From Elioraea thermophila (ex Habib et al. 2022) (lineage in GTDB: Bacteria; Pseudomonadota; Alphaproteobacteria; Acetobacterales; Acetobacteraceae): a stretch of DNA of 64,000 bases. The stretch covers positions 1 through 64,000 of the forward strand of contig NZ_QMDI01000005.1 of assembly GCF_003336755.1 (NCBI RefSeq), given 5' to 3'. Within the stretch, counting starts at the first letter, position 1. Each line of letters starts with the position of its first letter. Shown one piece after another: positions 52,865 to 63,339 of the stretch. The position numbers and the translations under genes are program-made. Below the pieces are notes generated by a model that made no database searches, had not been told where the DNA came from, and saw only the letters and a program-made list of their open reading frames with translations.

Positions 52865-52893
52865 TTGCGCCCCGTCACCCCGGCGCCTATATG
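52865..52893 (+). promoter_or_regulatory. Candidate promoter of the mrp operon
   Basis: TTGCGC (52865-52870) and TATATG (52888-52893) are separated by exactly 17 bp, in otherwise GC-rich DNA. The predicted transcription start near 52900 leaves a leader of about 110 nt before the upstream ORF and 155 nt before mrpA. Confidence 0.6.
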
Positions 52894-52937
52894 CGCGCCC
52901 GGCGCGGGTCGGCCCCGTGCTGCGTGCATGAAGACCT

Positions 52938-52993
52938 CGGGGCATCGCCCGACTGCCCCGGACCGGACGGCGAGCGCAGCCGCGCCCGCGTCC
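52938..52993 (+). promoter_or_regulatory. Structured 5' leader of the mrp operon, possible riboswitch
   Basis: Two consecutive stem-loops are visible: CGGGGCA/TGCCCCG (52938-52944 with 52954-52960) and GGACG/CGTCC (52965-52969 with 52989-52993), which encloses an inner GCGC/GCGC stem. They are followed by the purine-rich GGGGGAGAGAG that acts as ribosome-binding site for the upstream ORF. Leaders of cation transporter operons can carry lithium- or sodium-responsive riboswitches (nhaA-I and DUF1646 classes). I cannot match this one to a known consensus. Confidence 0.35.
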
Positions 52994-53008
52994 TTCTGGG
53001 GGAGAGAG

Positions 53009-53062
53009 ATGGCGATTGGCGAGGCCCTGAGCGAGCGGCGGCGGAGCGACTGGCTGTGCTGA
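53009..53062 (+). CDS. 17-codon upstream ORF overlapping the mrpA start
   Basis: An ATG at 53009 directly after the strong GGGGGAGAG ribosome-binding site opens a frame encoding [17 protein letters not shown], ending in TGA at 53060-53062. The GTG start of mrpA (53056-53058) lies within its last codons in another frame. Ribosomes finishing the small ORF would thus be delivered to mrpA, whose own ribosome-binding site is weak. This suggests translational coupling or a regulatory leader peptide rather than a functional protein. Confidence 0.5.
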   Translation: MAIGEALSERRRSDWLC

Positions 53063-55350
53063 CTGTCGTTCTCGCCCCCTTCTTCGCTGCCCTCGCCGCG
53101 CCGTGGCTGGTGCGACGTCTCGACCGCCGGGCGTCCTTCGTCCTCGCCCTCGTTCCGGTCGCGATCTTTGCCTGGACCCTCTCGCGCCTGGATGCCTTCG
53201 CCGCGGGGTTGACGGACGTGACACCGTGGGTGCCGGGGCTCGACGTCGCGCTGGCCTTCCGACTCGACGGGCTGTCGGGGCTGTTCGTGCTGCTGATCTC
53301 CGGCATCGGCACGCTCGTCGTGCTGTATGCCGGCGGTTACCTCGCCGGGCACCCGATGCTCGGCCGGTTCTTCGTGTTCCTGATGCTGTTCATGGGCGCG
53401 ATGCTCGGCCTCGTTCTGGCCGACGACCTGATCGCGCTCTTCGTGTTCTGGGAACTGACGAGCCTCGCCTCCTACCTCCTGGTCGGCTTCCAGAGCGAGA
53501 AGCCGGCCGCGCGGCGGGCCGCGCTGCAGGCGCTGCTGATCACGGGGACGGGCGGGCTTGCGCTGCTCGCGGGCCTGATCCTCGCCGCGATCGCCGGCGG
53601 CTCCTGGCGACTCTCCGACCTCGTCCTCGCCGGTGAGGCAATCCGCGGCCATGGGCTCTACCTGCCGGCGATGGGGCTGATTGTGCTCGGCTCGTTCACC
53701 AAGAGCGCGCAGTGGCCGTTCCACTCCTGGCTGCCCGGCGCGATGCAGGCACCGACCCCCGTCTCGGCCTACCTCCATTCCGCCACCATGGTGAAGGCCG
53801 GCGTCTATCTCCTCGCCCGGCTGGATCCGGCCTTCGGCGGCACCGCGGCCTGGACCACCACCCTGCTCGTCATCGGCGGCATCACCATGCTGGCGGGGCT
53901 CGTGCTCGCGCTCCTCGAGACCGACCTCAAGCTCGTCCTCGCCTGGACCACGGTGTCCGCCCTCGGCGCGCTCGTCTTCCTGATCGGCCCGGCGACCGAG
54001 GACAGCGCGCGGGCGGCGATGGCCTTTCTGCTCACCCACGCCCTCTACAAGGGTGCCCTCTTCATGGCGGCGGGCAATGTCGATCACGAGGCGGGAACGC
54101 GCGACCTGCGCGACCTTTCGGGGCTGGTTCGCGCGATGCCGATCACCTTCGCCGCCACCGCCGTCTCCTCGGCCTCCATGGCGGGGTTTCCCTTGAGCCT
54201 CGGCTGGGTCAGCAAGGCGATCACCAAGGCCGCCGCGATCGAGGCGGGGGGGTTCGTGCCGGTGGCGGTGGTCACCTTCGCCACCCTGCTCCTGGTGGCG
54301 ATCGCCGGCGTGGTCGCGATCGAACCGTTCCTCGGGCGCAAAAGCGAGGCGGCGAAGGAGGCGCACGAGGCGCCGCCCTCGATGCTGGTCGGGCCGCTCG
54401 CACTGGCCTCCCTTTCGCTCCTCTTCGGCCTCTTCCCCGATCTCGTCTCCGACGCGGTGCTCGCTCCCGCCGCCTCCGCCGTCGCCGGCGTGCCGCTTGC
54501 CGTCGAGGCGAAGGTGATCAAGCCGTTCGACTGGACCCTCGGCCTCACCCTCGTCGCCTTCGCCGCCGGTGCCGCGCTCTACGTGCTGTGGCAGCGCCGT
54601 GCCGAGCTCTGGCGCGATCGGCTCGAGCCGGTGCTCTCGCGCGGGCCCGATGCCGGATACGATCATGCCCTCGTCGGCCTCGCGCGCCTCGCCGCCTGGC
54701 AGACGCGGCTTTGGCAGCCGGGCCTCCTGCATCGCTACACCGCGGCAACCTTCGCCGTCATCGTCGTCGCCACCTTGGCGGCCCTGTTCCGCGGCGATCT
54801 CCGCCTCGCCTTCCCGCTGGATGGGCTGCGGCTGATCGAAATCGCGGTGATGGCGCTCACCGCTGCGGCCGCGATCGTCGCCGCCATCGCCACCACCCGG
54901 CTGCTCGCCGTCACCGCGCTCGGCATGGTCGGCATCGGGGTCGCGCTGATCTTCATGCTGTTCGGCGCGCCCGATCTCGCCATCACCCAGTTCATGGTCG
55001 AAACGCTGGTCGTCGTGCTGCTGGCGCTCGTCTTGGTCCGCCTGCCCGGCTTCCGCCTCTCCGCCACCGCCGACCGCCCGCGCGCGCTGCACGCGGCGAT
55101 CGCCGGGGCGACGGGGCTTCTCGTCATCGTGCTCCTGCTCGGCGTGCTCGCCGAACCGTTCGATTCGCGGCTTTCCGAGTGGTTCGCGCGCACCTCCGTG
55201 CCGGAGGCCTTCGGGCACAACATCGTCAACGTCATCCTGGTCGATTTCCGCGCCATCGACACCCTGGGCGAGATCATTGTCGTGTTCGCGGCCGCCCTCG
55301 CCGGGCTTGCCGCCATCGCGGCGCGGGCGACGCGGCGGGGGGCGCGATGA
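53056..55350 (+). CDS. mrpA: Mrp Na+/H+ antiporter subunit A
   Basis: The 764-residue membrane protein, starting at the GTG at 53056, is homologous to complex I NuoL-type antiporter subunits. It has [34 protein letters not shown] and a C-terminal extension with [16 protein letters not shown] and [15 protein letters not shown], the domains shared with MbhD/MbhE. It is the largest subunit and contributes proton and Na+ paths. Length fits group 1 Mrp. The start is inferred because no ATG precedes the first helix in this frame. It overlaps mrpB by 4 bp (ATGA). Confidence 0.93.
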   Translation: MLTVVLAPFFAALAAPWLVRRLDRRASFVLALVPVAIFAWTLSRLDAFAAGLTDVTPWVPGLDVALAFRLDGLSGLFVLLISGIGTLVVLYAGGYLAGHPMLGRFFVFLMLFMGAMLGLVLADDLIALFVFWELTSLASYLLVGFQSEKPAARRAALQALLITGTGGLALLAGLILAAIAGGSWRLSDLVLAGEAIRGHGLYLPAMGLIVLGSFTKSAQWPFHSWLPGAMQAPTPVSAYLHSATMVKAGVYLLARLDPAFGGTAAWTTTLLVIGGITMLAGLVLALLETDLKLVLAWTTVSALGALVFLIGPATEDSARAAMAFLLTHALYKGALFMAAGNVDHEAGTRDLRDLSGLVRAMPITFAATAVSSASMAGFPLSLGWVSKAITKAAAIEAGGFVPVAVVTFATLLLVAIAGVVAIEPFLGRKSEAAKEAHEAPPSMLVGPLALASLSLLFGLFPDLVSDAVLAPAASAVAGVPLAVEAKVIKPFDWTLGLTLVAFAAGAALYVLWQRRAELWRDRLEPVLSRGPDAGYDHALVGLARLAAWQTRLWQPGLLHRYTAATFAVIVVATLAALFRGDLRLAFPLDGLRLIEIAVMALTAAAAIVAAIATTRLLAVTALGMVGIGVALIFMLFGAPDLAITQFMVETLVVVLLALVLVRLPGFRLSATADRPRALHAAIAGATGLLVIVLLLGVLAEPFDSRLSEWFARTSVPEAFGHNIVNVILVDFRAIDTLGEIIVVFAAALAGLAAIAARATRRGAR

Positions 55351-55790
55351 GCAGCCTGATCCTGCGCGCAGGCACGCGGATCCTCGCGCCGATGATGCTT
55401 CTGCTCTCGGTGTTCCTGCTCTGGCGCGGGCACAACCTGCCGGGTGGCGGCTTCATCGGCGGCCTCGTCGCCACCTCGGCGATCGCGCTGCAGGGCATCG
55501 CCTTCGGCCCCGAGGCGATCCGCCGCACCCTGGTCGTCCCCCCCGCCGTCGTGGCCGGGGTGGGCGTGCTGATCGCCGTTGTCGCGGCGTTGCCGGCCGC
55601 GCTCGCGGGCTTGCCGTTCTTCACCGGGCTCTGGCTCAAGCTCGACCTCGGCGACGGCGCGGTGCTGCCGCTCTCCACGCCCCTCCTGTTCGACATCGGG
55701 GTCTATCTCACCGTCATCGGCGGGGTGTGCGCGTTGATCGCCGCCCTCGAGGAGGAGCCTTCGCTCGAGGGCGGCGAAGAGGGCGGCTGA
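55347..55790 (+). CDS. mrpB: Mrp antiporter subunit B
   Basis: The 147-residue MnhB-like protein has four predicted transmembrane segments and the conserved [16 protein letters not shown] motif followed by a late [17 protein letters not shown] segment. It starts in an ATGA overlap with mrpA and lies 4 nt before mrpC. It is an essential small membrane subunit of the seven-part antiporter and cannot act alone. The acidic C-terminal tail ([14 protein letters not shown]) is unremarkable. Confidence 0.93.
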   Translation: MSSLILRAGTRILAPMMLLLSVFLLWRGHNLPGGGFIGGLVATSAIALQGIAFGPEAIRRTLVVPPAVVAGVGVLIAVVAALPAALAGLPFFTGLWLKLDLGDGAVLPLSTPLLFDIGVYLTVIGGVCALIAALEEEPSLEGGEEGG

Positions 55791-55794
55791 GGCG

Positions 55795-56153
55795 ATGGAA
55801 CTGCCGCTGGTCCTCCTCATCGGCCTGCTGACCGCGGTCGCGACCTGGCTGATGCTGTCGCGCAACCTGATCCGCCTGTTGTTGGGTTTCGCCGTGCTCG
55901 GCAACGCGGTGAACCTCGCGATCTTCGTCTCTGGGCGCCTCACGCGCGATGCGCCGCCGCTCGTGCCGCTCGATGCCGAAACGATCACCGGTGCCTTCGC
56001 CAACCCCCTGCCGCAGGCGCTGGTGCTGACCGCGATCGTGATCGGCTTCGGCCTCCTCGCCTTCGCCCTCGTCCTCGCCTGGGTGGCCTACGAGCGCCTC
56101 GGCACCGTGCGCACCGACGAGATGCGCGTGGCCGAGCCTCCCGAGGAGAAGGC

Positions 56154-56157
<4 letters not shown>
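55795..56157 (+). CDS. mrpC: Mrp antiporter subunit C (NuoK-like)
   Basis: The 120-residue protein has three transmembrane helices like NuoK. Conserved elements are RNLIRLLLGFAVLGNAVNLAIF and DPLPQALVLTAIVIGF-type sequence, here ANPLPQALVLTAIVIGFG. It probably packs between MrpA and MrpD, as NuoK does in complex I. It lies 4 nt after mrpB, and its stop overlaps the mrpD start. Confidence 0.94.
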
Positions 56158-57652
<1,495 letters not shown>

Positions 57653-57656
<4 letters not shown>

Positions 57657-58144
57657 ACCGCGACGTCGGGTTGTTCGCCATCAACCTGCTGTTGATGCTC
57701 GCCTGGTGCGCGGCCTTCGGCTCGTTCTCGCTCTGGACCATGGGCACGGGTTTCGCGGCCGGTTTCGGTGCGCTCTATCTCACGCGCGACCTCTGGGCCG
57801 GTGGCACGCCGGCCTATTTCCGCAAGACCGTCCGCTTCCTCGCCTTCACCCTCTTCTACGCCAAGGCGCTCGTGCAGTCCTCGCTGCAGATCGCGCGCCA
57901 GGTGCTGAGCCCGCGCCTCGTGGCGCACCCGGGCGTGATCGCGGTGCCGCTCGCCGCCGAGCGCGACGTCGAGATCGCCGCACTCGCCAACCTGATCACG
58001 CTCACCCCGGGCACGCTCGCCCTCGACGTCTCGGAGGATCGCTCGACCCTCTACGTGCACGCGATGTTCCTCGACGACCCAGAGGCCGCGCTCGCCGACA
58101 TCAAGGGCAACTTCGAGGCCCGGCTTCTCGGGTTCCTGCGATGA
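57653..58144 (+). CDS. mrpE: Mrp antiporter subunit E
   Basis: The 163-residue MnhE-family protein has two or three N-terminal membrane helices and a soluble C-terminal half with LITLTPGTLALDVSEDRSTLYVH and a late acidic HAMFLDDPE stretch. The LTPGT motif is the family signature. MrpE is needed for a stable and fully active complex. It starts within an ATGA overlap with mrpD, and its stop codon overlaps the mrpF start. Confidence 0.94.
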
Positions 58145-58461
58145 GCGGCATCGTCTCGGTCGCCATCTGGTTCGGCTGGGTGATGATCGCGGCGGCCTTC
58201 GCGATCGGGCTCGCGCGCCTCGTCAAGGGCCCGCACCTGCCGGATCGCATCGTCGCCCTCGACATGCTCGCTCTCACCTGCATCGCCGCCGCCTGCCTGA
58301 TGGTGCTCTCCTCAGGGATCGCGGCCTATCTCGACTTCGCGCTGGTGATGGCGCTCGTCTCCTTCCTCTCCACCGTCGCCTTCGCCCGCTACGTGGAGTG
58401 GGTGGCGTTGCGCCGCGCCCGCCAGGCCGAGCCGCCGCCGCTCGAGCAGGCCGATGACTGA
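58141..58461 (+). CDS. mrpF: Mrp antiporter subunit F
   Basis: The 106-residue protein has three transmembrane helices and the conserved RLVKGPHLPDRIVALDMLAL motif. The ATG lies in an ATGA overlap with mrpE, and the last 8 bp overlap mrpG. MrpF is a small structural subunit. In some bacteria it also promotes bile-salt or sodium efflux, but no separate role is evident here. Confidence 0.94.
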   Translation: MSGIVSVAIWFGWVMIAAAFAIGLARLVKGPHLPDRIVALDMLALTCIAAACLMVLSSGIAAYLDFALVMALVSFLSTVAFARYVEWVALRRARQAEPPPLEQADD

Positions 58462-58879
58462 TCTCCTGCTCGATCTCCTCCTCGTCGTGCTGATCCTCGC
58501 GGGAGCGGGCTTCGCGCTGATCGCCGCGATCGGCATCTGGCGCCTGCCCGATTCGCTGATGCGCATGCACGCCTCGTCCAAGGCCGGCACGCTGGGCGGC
58601 TCCCTCCTCCTGTTCGCGGTCGCGATCGGGGTGGGCGAACTCGACGTCGTCGCGCGCGCCCTCGCCGGGGTCGGTTTCCTGCTCTTCACGACACCGATCG
58701 CCTCGCACTTGATCGCGCGCGCCACCTACCTGCTCGGCGTGCCGCGCTGGGAAGGGCAGGTGCGCGACGATCTCGAGGGCCGCTACGACCTCGCCGTCCG
58801 AATCTGCCGCGCCCCGGCGAGGACCGCCGACAGCGCCGCACCGAGCCCGGCGAAGGCGGAGGGATCCTCCACCGGCTGA
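58454..58879 (+). CDS. mrpG: Mrp antiporter subunit G with extended C-terminus
   Basis: The 141-residue protein has three membrane helices and the motif GIWRLPDSLMRMHASSKAGTLG followed by TTPIASHLIARA, typical of MrpG/MnhG. Family members are usually about 100-125 residues. The last roughly 30 residues (RICRAPARTADSAAPSPAKA...) are low-complexity and are encoded in the 97-bp region that overlaps the convergent racemase gene. They may be a read-through extension created by loss of an earlier stop. It completes mrpABCDEFG. Confidence 0.92.
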   Translation: MTDLLLDLLLVVLILAGAGFALIAAIGIWRLPDSLMRMHASSKAGTLGGSLLLFAVAIGVGELDVVARALAGVGFLLFTTPIASHLIARATYLLGVPRWEGQVRDDLEGRYDLAVRICRAPARTADSAAPSPAKAEGSSTG

Positions 58880-59550
58880 GCCGCGCGCGGGGCGAGGCCG
58901 AGGGAGGCGAGGGCGAGCGCGAACCGCACCCCTGAGGCGAGGCTGTCGAGCACGGGAACCGGGATGAGGGGAGCGAGCCGCGGCGCGAGCCCGGCAAGCC
59001 CCGCCCCGCCGAGCACCACCACCTCCGCCCGATCGCGCTCCACCGCCGCTCGCGCCTCTTCCACAAGCGAGGCGAGCGCCGCTTCGGGGTCGCGCGCGAT
59101 CCGGTCCCCCGTCGCCGCCACCGCGCGCACGATCACGCGACCGCTGAAGCCCATCGCGGCGGCGAATTCCTCGAGCATCGGCACCCAGGCCGCCCCGCCC
59201 GTCAGCAGCGCGATGCGCTGCCCGACCGCCGCCGCGACGAGGATGGAGGCCTCCGCCATGCCGGTGACGGGGACGGGCGCGAGCTCGCGCAGGGCATGCA
59301 GCCCTGGGTCGCCGAAACAGGCGATCAACACGGCATCCGGCTCGCCGCCCTGCGCCGCCGCCTCGGCATAGGCGTCGAGTACGGCGTGGGCGGCGATCGC
59401 GGCCGCGACGCGGCTGGCGATGTAGCGGGCGCCGAAACGCGCGGTCGCGCCGTTCACCTCGACGCCCTGGCCGACCTCGGCCATCGCCAACCCGACCATG
59501 CGCGCGGTCAGCGCCGCATCGGTGTTGCCGTTGATCAGCAGGAGCCGCAT
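58783..59550 (-). CDS. Aspartate/glutamate/hydantoin racemase-family protein
   Basis: The product has 255 residues from the ATG at 59550, supported by GGAGGGGCG. The fold is recognised from LLLINGNTDAALTARM and LIACFGDPGL with Cys78 as one catalytic cysteine. The second position, normally a cysteine in LGCAGM-type sequence, reads VLGGAGLAG with Gly182, so a two-base racemisation mechanism is unlikely. It could be a one-cysteine isomerase, lyase or decarboxylase of the same superfamily. It overlaps mrpG tail to tail and is divergent from a dipeptide-type ABC transporter. Confidence 0.8.
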   Translation of the reverse strand: MRLLLINGNTDAALTARMVGLAMAEVGQGVEVNGATARFGARYIASRVAAAIAAHAVLDAYAEAAAQGGEPDAVLIACFGDPGLHALRELAPVPVTGMAEASILVAAAVGQRIALLTGGAAWVPMLEEFAAAMGFSGRVIVRAVAATGDRIARDPEAALASLVEEARAAVERDRAEVVVLGGAGLAGLAPRLAPLIPVPVLDSLASGVRFALALASLGLAPRAAQPVEDPSAFAGLGAALSAVLAGARQIRTARS

Positions 59551-59726
59551 CGCCCCTCCGCCCGAATCGTCATCCCTCGCTGCCCATTGCGCGGGCAGGC
59601 GGTCGATCCGACCCTGCCGTCCGCCCCGCCGCAAGACGCCGCCTCGTCACGGCACACGCCTTGCGTCCCCTCGTCGTGTCTGGAACGCTCCTACCCGGGC
59701 TTCACTGAAACGACAGGGACACCGCG

Positions 59727-61346
59727 ATGCACCTGCGCCGCCTGCTGCTCGCCGCCACCTTCGGGCTTCTGCCCGCCCTCGCCGCCAACCATGCCGCCGC
59801 CCAGGGCACCATCCGCATCGGCATGACGGCGGCCGACATCCCGCTCACCCACGGCCAGCCCGACCAGGGCTTCGAGGGCAACCGCTTCACCGGCATCCCG
59901 CTCTACGACAGTCTCACCGCCTGGGACCTCACCCGGGCCGACCGACCGACTCCGCTCGTGCCCTCCCTCGCCACCGAGTGGTCGGTCGATCCGAACGACA
60001 AGACGCGCTGGATCTTTCGGCTGCGCCGCGGCGTGAAGTTCCACGACGGCTCCGAGTTCAACGCCGATGCTGTGGTGTGGAACGTGCGCAAGGTGCTCGA
60101 TCGCGACGCGCCGCACTTCGACCCGCGTCAGGTCGGCGTCACCGCCACCCGCATGCCCACGCTGCGGCGGGCGGAGAAGATCGACGACTACACCGTGGCG
60201 TTGATCACCTCGGAGCCCGACTCGCTCTTGCCGATCAACCTCACCAACCTGTTCATGGCGAGCCCCACGCACTGGGAGCGCAAGCGCGCCGCCGCCCCCA
60301 ACGCCGAAGCCGCCTGGAACGCCTTCGCCGCCGACCCCTCCGGTACGGGCCCGTTCCGCCTCGTGCGCTTCGTGCCGCGCGAGCGCGTGGAGTACGTGCG
60401 CAACGAGAACTACTGGGGGGAGATCAAGGCCAAGGCCGAGCGCATCGTGCTGCTGCCCATCCCGGAAGCGAATGCGCGCACCGCGGCCCTGCTGTCGGGC
60501 CAAGTGGATTGGATCGAGGCCCCCGCCCCCGATGCGCTGCCGCAGCTGCGCGCGCGCGGCATGCAGATCCACTCCAACGTCCAGCCGCATGTCTGGCCGT
60601 GGCAGCCCTGCTTCGTCGAAGGCTCTCCGCTCGCCGATGTGCGGGTGCGCAAGGCGATCAACCTCGGCATCGACCGCGAGGGGCTGAAGACCCTGCTCGG
60701 TGGGATGATGGTGCCGGCCGTGGGCACGGTGCAACCGGGCCATCCCTGGTGGGGCAACCCCTCGTTCCAGATCAAGTACGATCCCGCCGAGGCCCGCCGC
60801 CTGCTCGCCGAAGCGGGCTACGGCCCGCAGCGGCCGCTCAACCTGAAGGTGCAGATCTCGGCCTCCGGGTCGGGGCAGATGCAGCCCCTGCCGATGAACG
60901 AGTTCATCCAGCAGAACCTGCGCGCGATCGGGGTGAACGTCGAGTTCGACGTGCTCGAGTGGAACACGCTGTTCACCAACTGGCGCCGCGGCTGCAAGGA
61001 CCCGTCCGCCCGCGGCGCGCACGCGATCAACGTCTCCTTCGCCGCGATGGACCCCTTCTTCGCCATGGTGCGGTTCTGGGACAGCAAGATGGCCCCGCCC
61101 GTCTCCAACAACTGGGGCCACTTCTCGGACCCCCGCTTCGACGCGATGGTGGCGGCGGCGCGCAACGCCTTCGACCCGGCAGAGCGCGACGCCGCGCTTG
61201 CGCGCCTGCACGCGGCCGGTGTGGATGAGGCGCTGTTCATCTGGATCGCGCACGACGTCGGCCCGCGGGCGATGAGCCCGCGCGTGCGCGGCTTCGTGCA
61301 GCCGCAGTCGTGGTTCGTCGATCTGCGCCTGCCGTTCATCCAGTGA
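59727..61346 (+). CDS. ABC transporter substrate-binding protein, dipeptide/oligopeptide family
   Basis: The 539-residue SBP_bac_5 family protein has a signal peptide (MHLRRLLLAATFGLLPALAA, cleavage near AAAQ). The mature part shows LYDSLTAWDL, PSLATEWSVDPNDKTRWIFR and LRRGVKFHDGSEFNADAVVWN, the solute-binding signature of DppA-like proteins. Specificity (peptides, amines, nickel, glutathione) cannot be read from sequence. It is the first gene of an importer with two permeases. No ATPase gene is seen before the SRAP gene, so ATPases must be elsewhere or shared. Confidence 0.9.
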   Translation: MHLRRLLLAATFGLLPALAANHAAAQGTIRIGMTAADIPLTHGQPDQGFEGNRFTGIPLYDSLTAWDLTRADRPTPLVPSLATEWSVDPNDKTRWIFRLRRGVKFHDGSEFNADAVVWNVRKVLDRDAPHFDPRQVGVTATRMPTLRRAEKIDDYTVALITSEPDSLLPINLTNLFMASPTHWERKRAAAPNAEAAWNAFAADPSGTGPFRLVRFVPRERVEYVRNENYWGEIKAKAERIVLLPIPEANARTAALLSGQVDWIEAPAPDALPQLRARGMQIHSNVQPHVWPWQPCFVEGSPLADVRVRKAINLGIDREGLKTLLGGMMVPAVGTVQPGHPWWGNPSFQIKYDPAEARRLLAEAGYGPQRPLNLKVQISASGSGQMQPLPMNEFIQQNLRAIGVNVEFDVLEWNTLFTNWRRGCKDPSARGAHAINVSFAAMDPFFAMVRFWDSKMAPPVSNNWGHFSDPRFDAMVAAARNAFDPAERDAALARLHAAGVDEALFIWIAHDVGPRAMSPRVRGFVQPQSWFVDLRLPFIQ

Positions 61347-61405
61347 CGGCGAGGCGATGACGCCCGCGGGGGCGGGAGAGCCCCGCCCCCGACCCGAACA
61401 CCACG

Positions 61406-62359
61406 ATGCTCCTCTACCTCCTCCGACGCCTGCTCTACGCGGTGCCGATCGCCCTCTCGGTCGGGCTCGTCTGCTTCCTCCTCGTGCACATCGCGCCGGG
61501 CGACCCGATCAACGCCATCGTGCCGGCCGATGCGCCGCAGGAGCTGGTCGAGCAGATCCGGCGCGACTACGGGCTCGACCGCCCGCTGCCCATCCAGTTC
61601 GCGGTCTGGCTCGGCAAGGTGGCACAAGGCGATTTCGGCAATTCGCTGGCGACCGGCCGCCCCGTGTGGGCCGACCTTTCGGTCGCCATCGGCAACACGC
61701 TGCGGCTTGCGTTCGCCGCCGCGCTGATCGGGTTCGTGCTCGGCACCGTGTTGGGCGGGCTCGCGGGGTCGTTCCAGGGCAGCCCGATCGATAAGCTCGC
61801 GGTCGCCTTCGCGGTCGCCGGCGTGTCCGTGCCGCACTACTGGCTCGGCATGGTGCTGGTGGTCATCTTCTCGGTCCAGCTGAACTGGCTGCCCGCCATG
61901 GGGGCGGGGCCGGGAGGGTCGTCGGACTGGGCGTGGGATGCCGAACACGTCCGCCACCTGATCCTGCCTGCGGTCACCCTCTCCGTCATCCCGATGGGAA
62001 TCGTCACCCGCACCGTGCGCGGCATCGTCGCCGAGATCCTGAACCAGGACTTCGTGCAGACGCTGCGCGCCAAGGGCCTTTCGGGGTGGGGCGTGTTCCT
62101 GCACGTCGTCAAGAACGCCGCGCCCAACAGCATCGCGGTGATGGGGCTGCAGCTGGGCTACCTCCTGGGGGGCTCGATCCTGGTCGAGACGGTGTTCTCC
62201 TGGCCCGGCACGGGGCTGTTGTTGAACAACGCGATCTTCCAGCGCGACCTTCCCGTGCTGCAGGCGACCATCCTCGTGCTCGCGATGTTCTTCGTCGTGC
62301 TCAACCTCGCGGTCGATCTCGTGCAGACGGCGATCGACCCGCGCATCCGCCGAGGCTGA
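61406..62359 (+). CDS. ABC transporter permease, DppB/OppB type
   Basis: The 317-residue protein has six transmembrane segments, the N-terminal LLRRLLYAVPIALSVGLVCF and LVHIAPGDPINAIV, and the EAA-type loop YVQTLRAKGLS-like sequence (NQDFVQTLRAKGLSGWGVF). Together with the next gene it forms the membrane channel of the dipeptide-type importer. It starts 59 nt after the binding-protein gene. It lies only 3 nt before the partner permease gene, so the two are cotranscribed. Confidence 0.93.
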   Translation: MLLYLLRRLLYAVPIALSVGLVCFLLVHIAPGDPINAIVPADAPQELVEQIRRDYGLDRPLPIQFAVWLGKVAQGDFGNSLATGRPVWADLSVAIGNTLRLAFAAALIGFVLGTVLGGLAGSFQGSPIDKLAVAFAVAGVSVPHYWLGMVLVVIFSVQLNWLPAMGAGPGGSSDWAWDAEHVRHLILPAVTLSVIPMGIVTRTVRGIVAEILNQDFVQTLRAKGLSGWGVFLHVVKNAAPNSIAVMGLQLGYLLGGSILVETVFSWPGTGLLLNNAIFQRDLPVLQATILVLAMFFVVLNLAVDLVQTAIDPRIRRG

Positions 62360-62362
62360 AGC

Positions 62363-63274
62363 GTGAGCACCGCGCGCCCTTCCGCGTCCGCCGCCGCCGA
62401 ACTCGCCGTCCAGGCCCGCGAGGCGGCCACACGCCGGGAGGGCTACTGGGCGGGGGTGCGCAAGCGGCTCGCGCGCGATCCCGTCACCATCGCCTGCGGC
62501 GTGATCCTGCTCGCCATGTTGGCGGCGATCGTCTTCGCCCCCCTTCTTGCACCGCACGACCCCTACCAGGGCTCGATGCTGCGCCGCCTGCGCCCGATCG
62601 GCACGCCGAACTACCCCCTCGGCACCGACGAGCTCGGGCGCGACATGCTCACGCGCCTGCTCTACGGCGGGCGGCTCTCCTGGTTCATGGGCATCACCCC
62701 CGTCGTGCTCGCCTTCGTCATCGGCACCGTGCTCGGCGTGCTCGCGGGCTTCGTCGGCGGTGGCGTCAACATGCTGATCATGCGCGCTACCGACGTGTTC
62801 TACGCCTTCCCCTCGGTGCTGCTCGCGATCGCGATCTCCGGCGCCCTCGGAGCCGGCACGATGAACGCCATCCTCTCGCTCACCTTGGTGTTCATCCCGC
62901 CCATCATCCGGGTGGCGGAGAGTGTCACCACCGGGGTGCGCAACCTCGACTTCGTGGAAGCCGCCCGCGCCTCTGGGGCGGGGCCGCTGACCATCATCCG
63001 CGTGCACATCCTCGGCAACGTGCTGGGGCCGATCTTCGTCTACGCCACCAGCCTCATTTCGGTGTCGATGATCCTCGCCTCGGGCCTCTCCTTCCTCGGC
63101 CTCGGCGTCACCCCGCCCGAACCCGAATGGGGGCTGATGCTGAACACGCTGCGCACGGCGATCTACGTCAATCCCGGTGTCGCCATGCTGCCGGGGGCGT
63201 GCATCTTCGCGACCTCCTTGTGCTTCAATCTGCTCTCGGACGGGCTCAGGCAGGCGATGGACGTGCGCGCGTGA
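62363..63274 (+). CDS. ABC transporter permease, DppC/OppC type
   Basis: The 303-residue permease starts at a GTG 3 nt after the DppB-type gene. It has the DppC N-terminal extension, GTDELGRDMLTRLLYGGRLSWF-type motif (GTDELGRDMLTRLLYGGR) and EAA loop FVEAARASGAGPLTIIRVHI. It pairs with the preceding permease. No ATP-binding genes follow, since the next gene encodes an SRAP protein. Confidence 0.93.
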   Translation: MSTARPSASAAAELAVQAREAATRREGYWAGVRKRLARDPVTIACGVILLAMLAAIVFAPLLAPHDPYQGSMLRRLRPIGTPNYPLGTDELGRDMLTRLLYGGRLSWFMGITPVVLAFVIGTVLGVLAGFVGGGVNMLIMRATDVFYAFPSVLLAIAISGALGAGTMNAILSLTLVFIPPIIRVAESVTTGVRNLDFVEAARASGAGPLTIIRVHILGNVLGPIFVYATSLISVSMILASGLSFLGLGVTPPEPEWGLMLNTLRTAIYVNPGVAMLPGACIFATSLCFNLLSDGLRQAMDVRA

Positions 63275-63296
63275 GCGCTCGGCCTCGCCCCGCCGC

Positions 63297-63319
63297 CGGG
63301 CCCTGACGGGCCGGGCCCG
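63297..63319 (+). terminator. Hairpin after the dipeptide transporter genes
   Basis: CGGGCCC (63297-63303) can pair with GGGCCCG (63313-63319), or a shorter GGCCC/GGGCC stem forms around TGAC. It begins 23 nt after the permease stop. No T-run follows. Possible transcript end; weak evidence. Confidence 0.35.
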
Positions 63320-63339
63320 CCTACCCTATCCTCGGCGCC

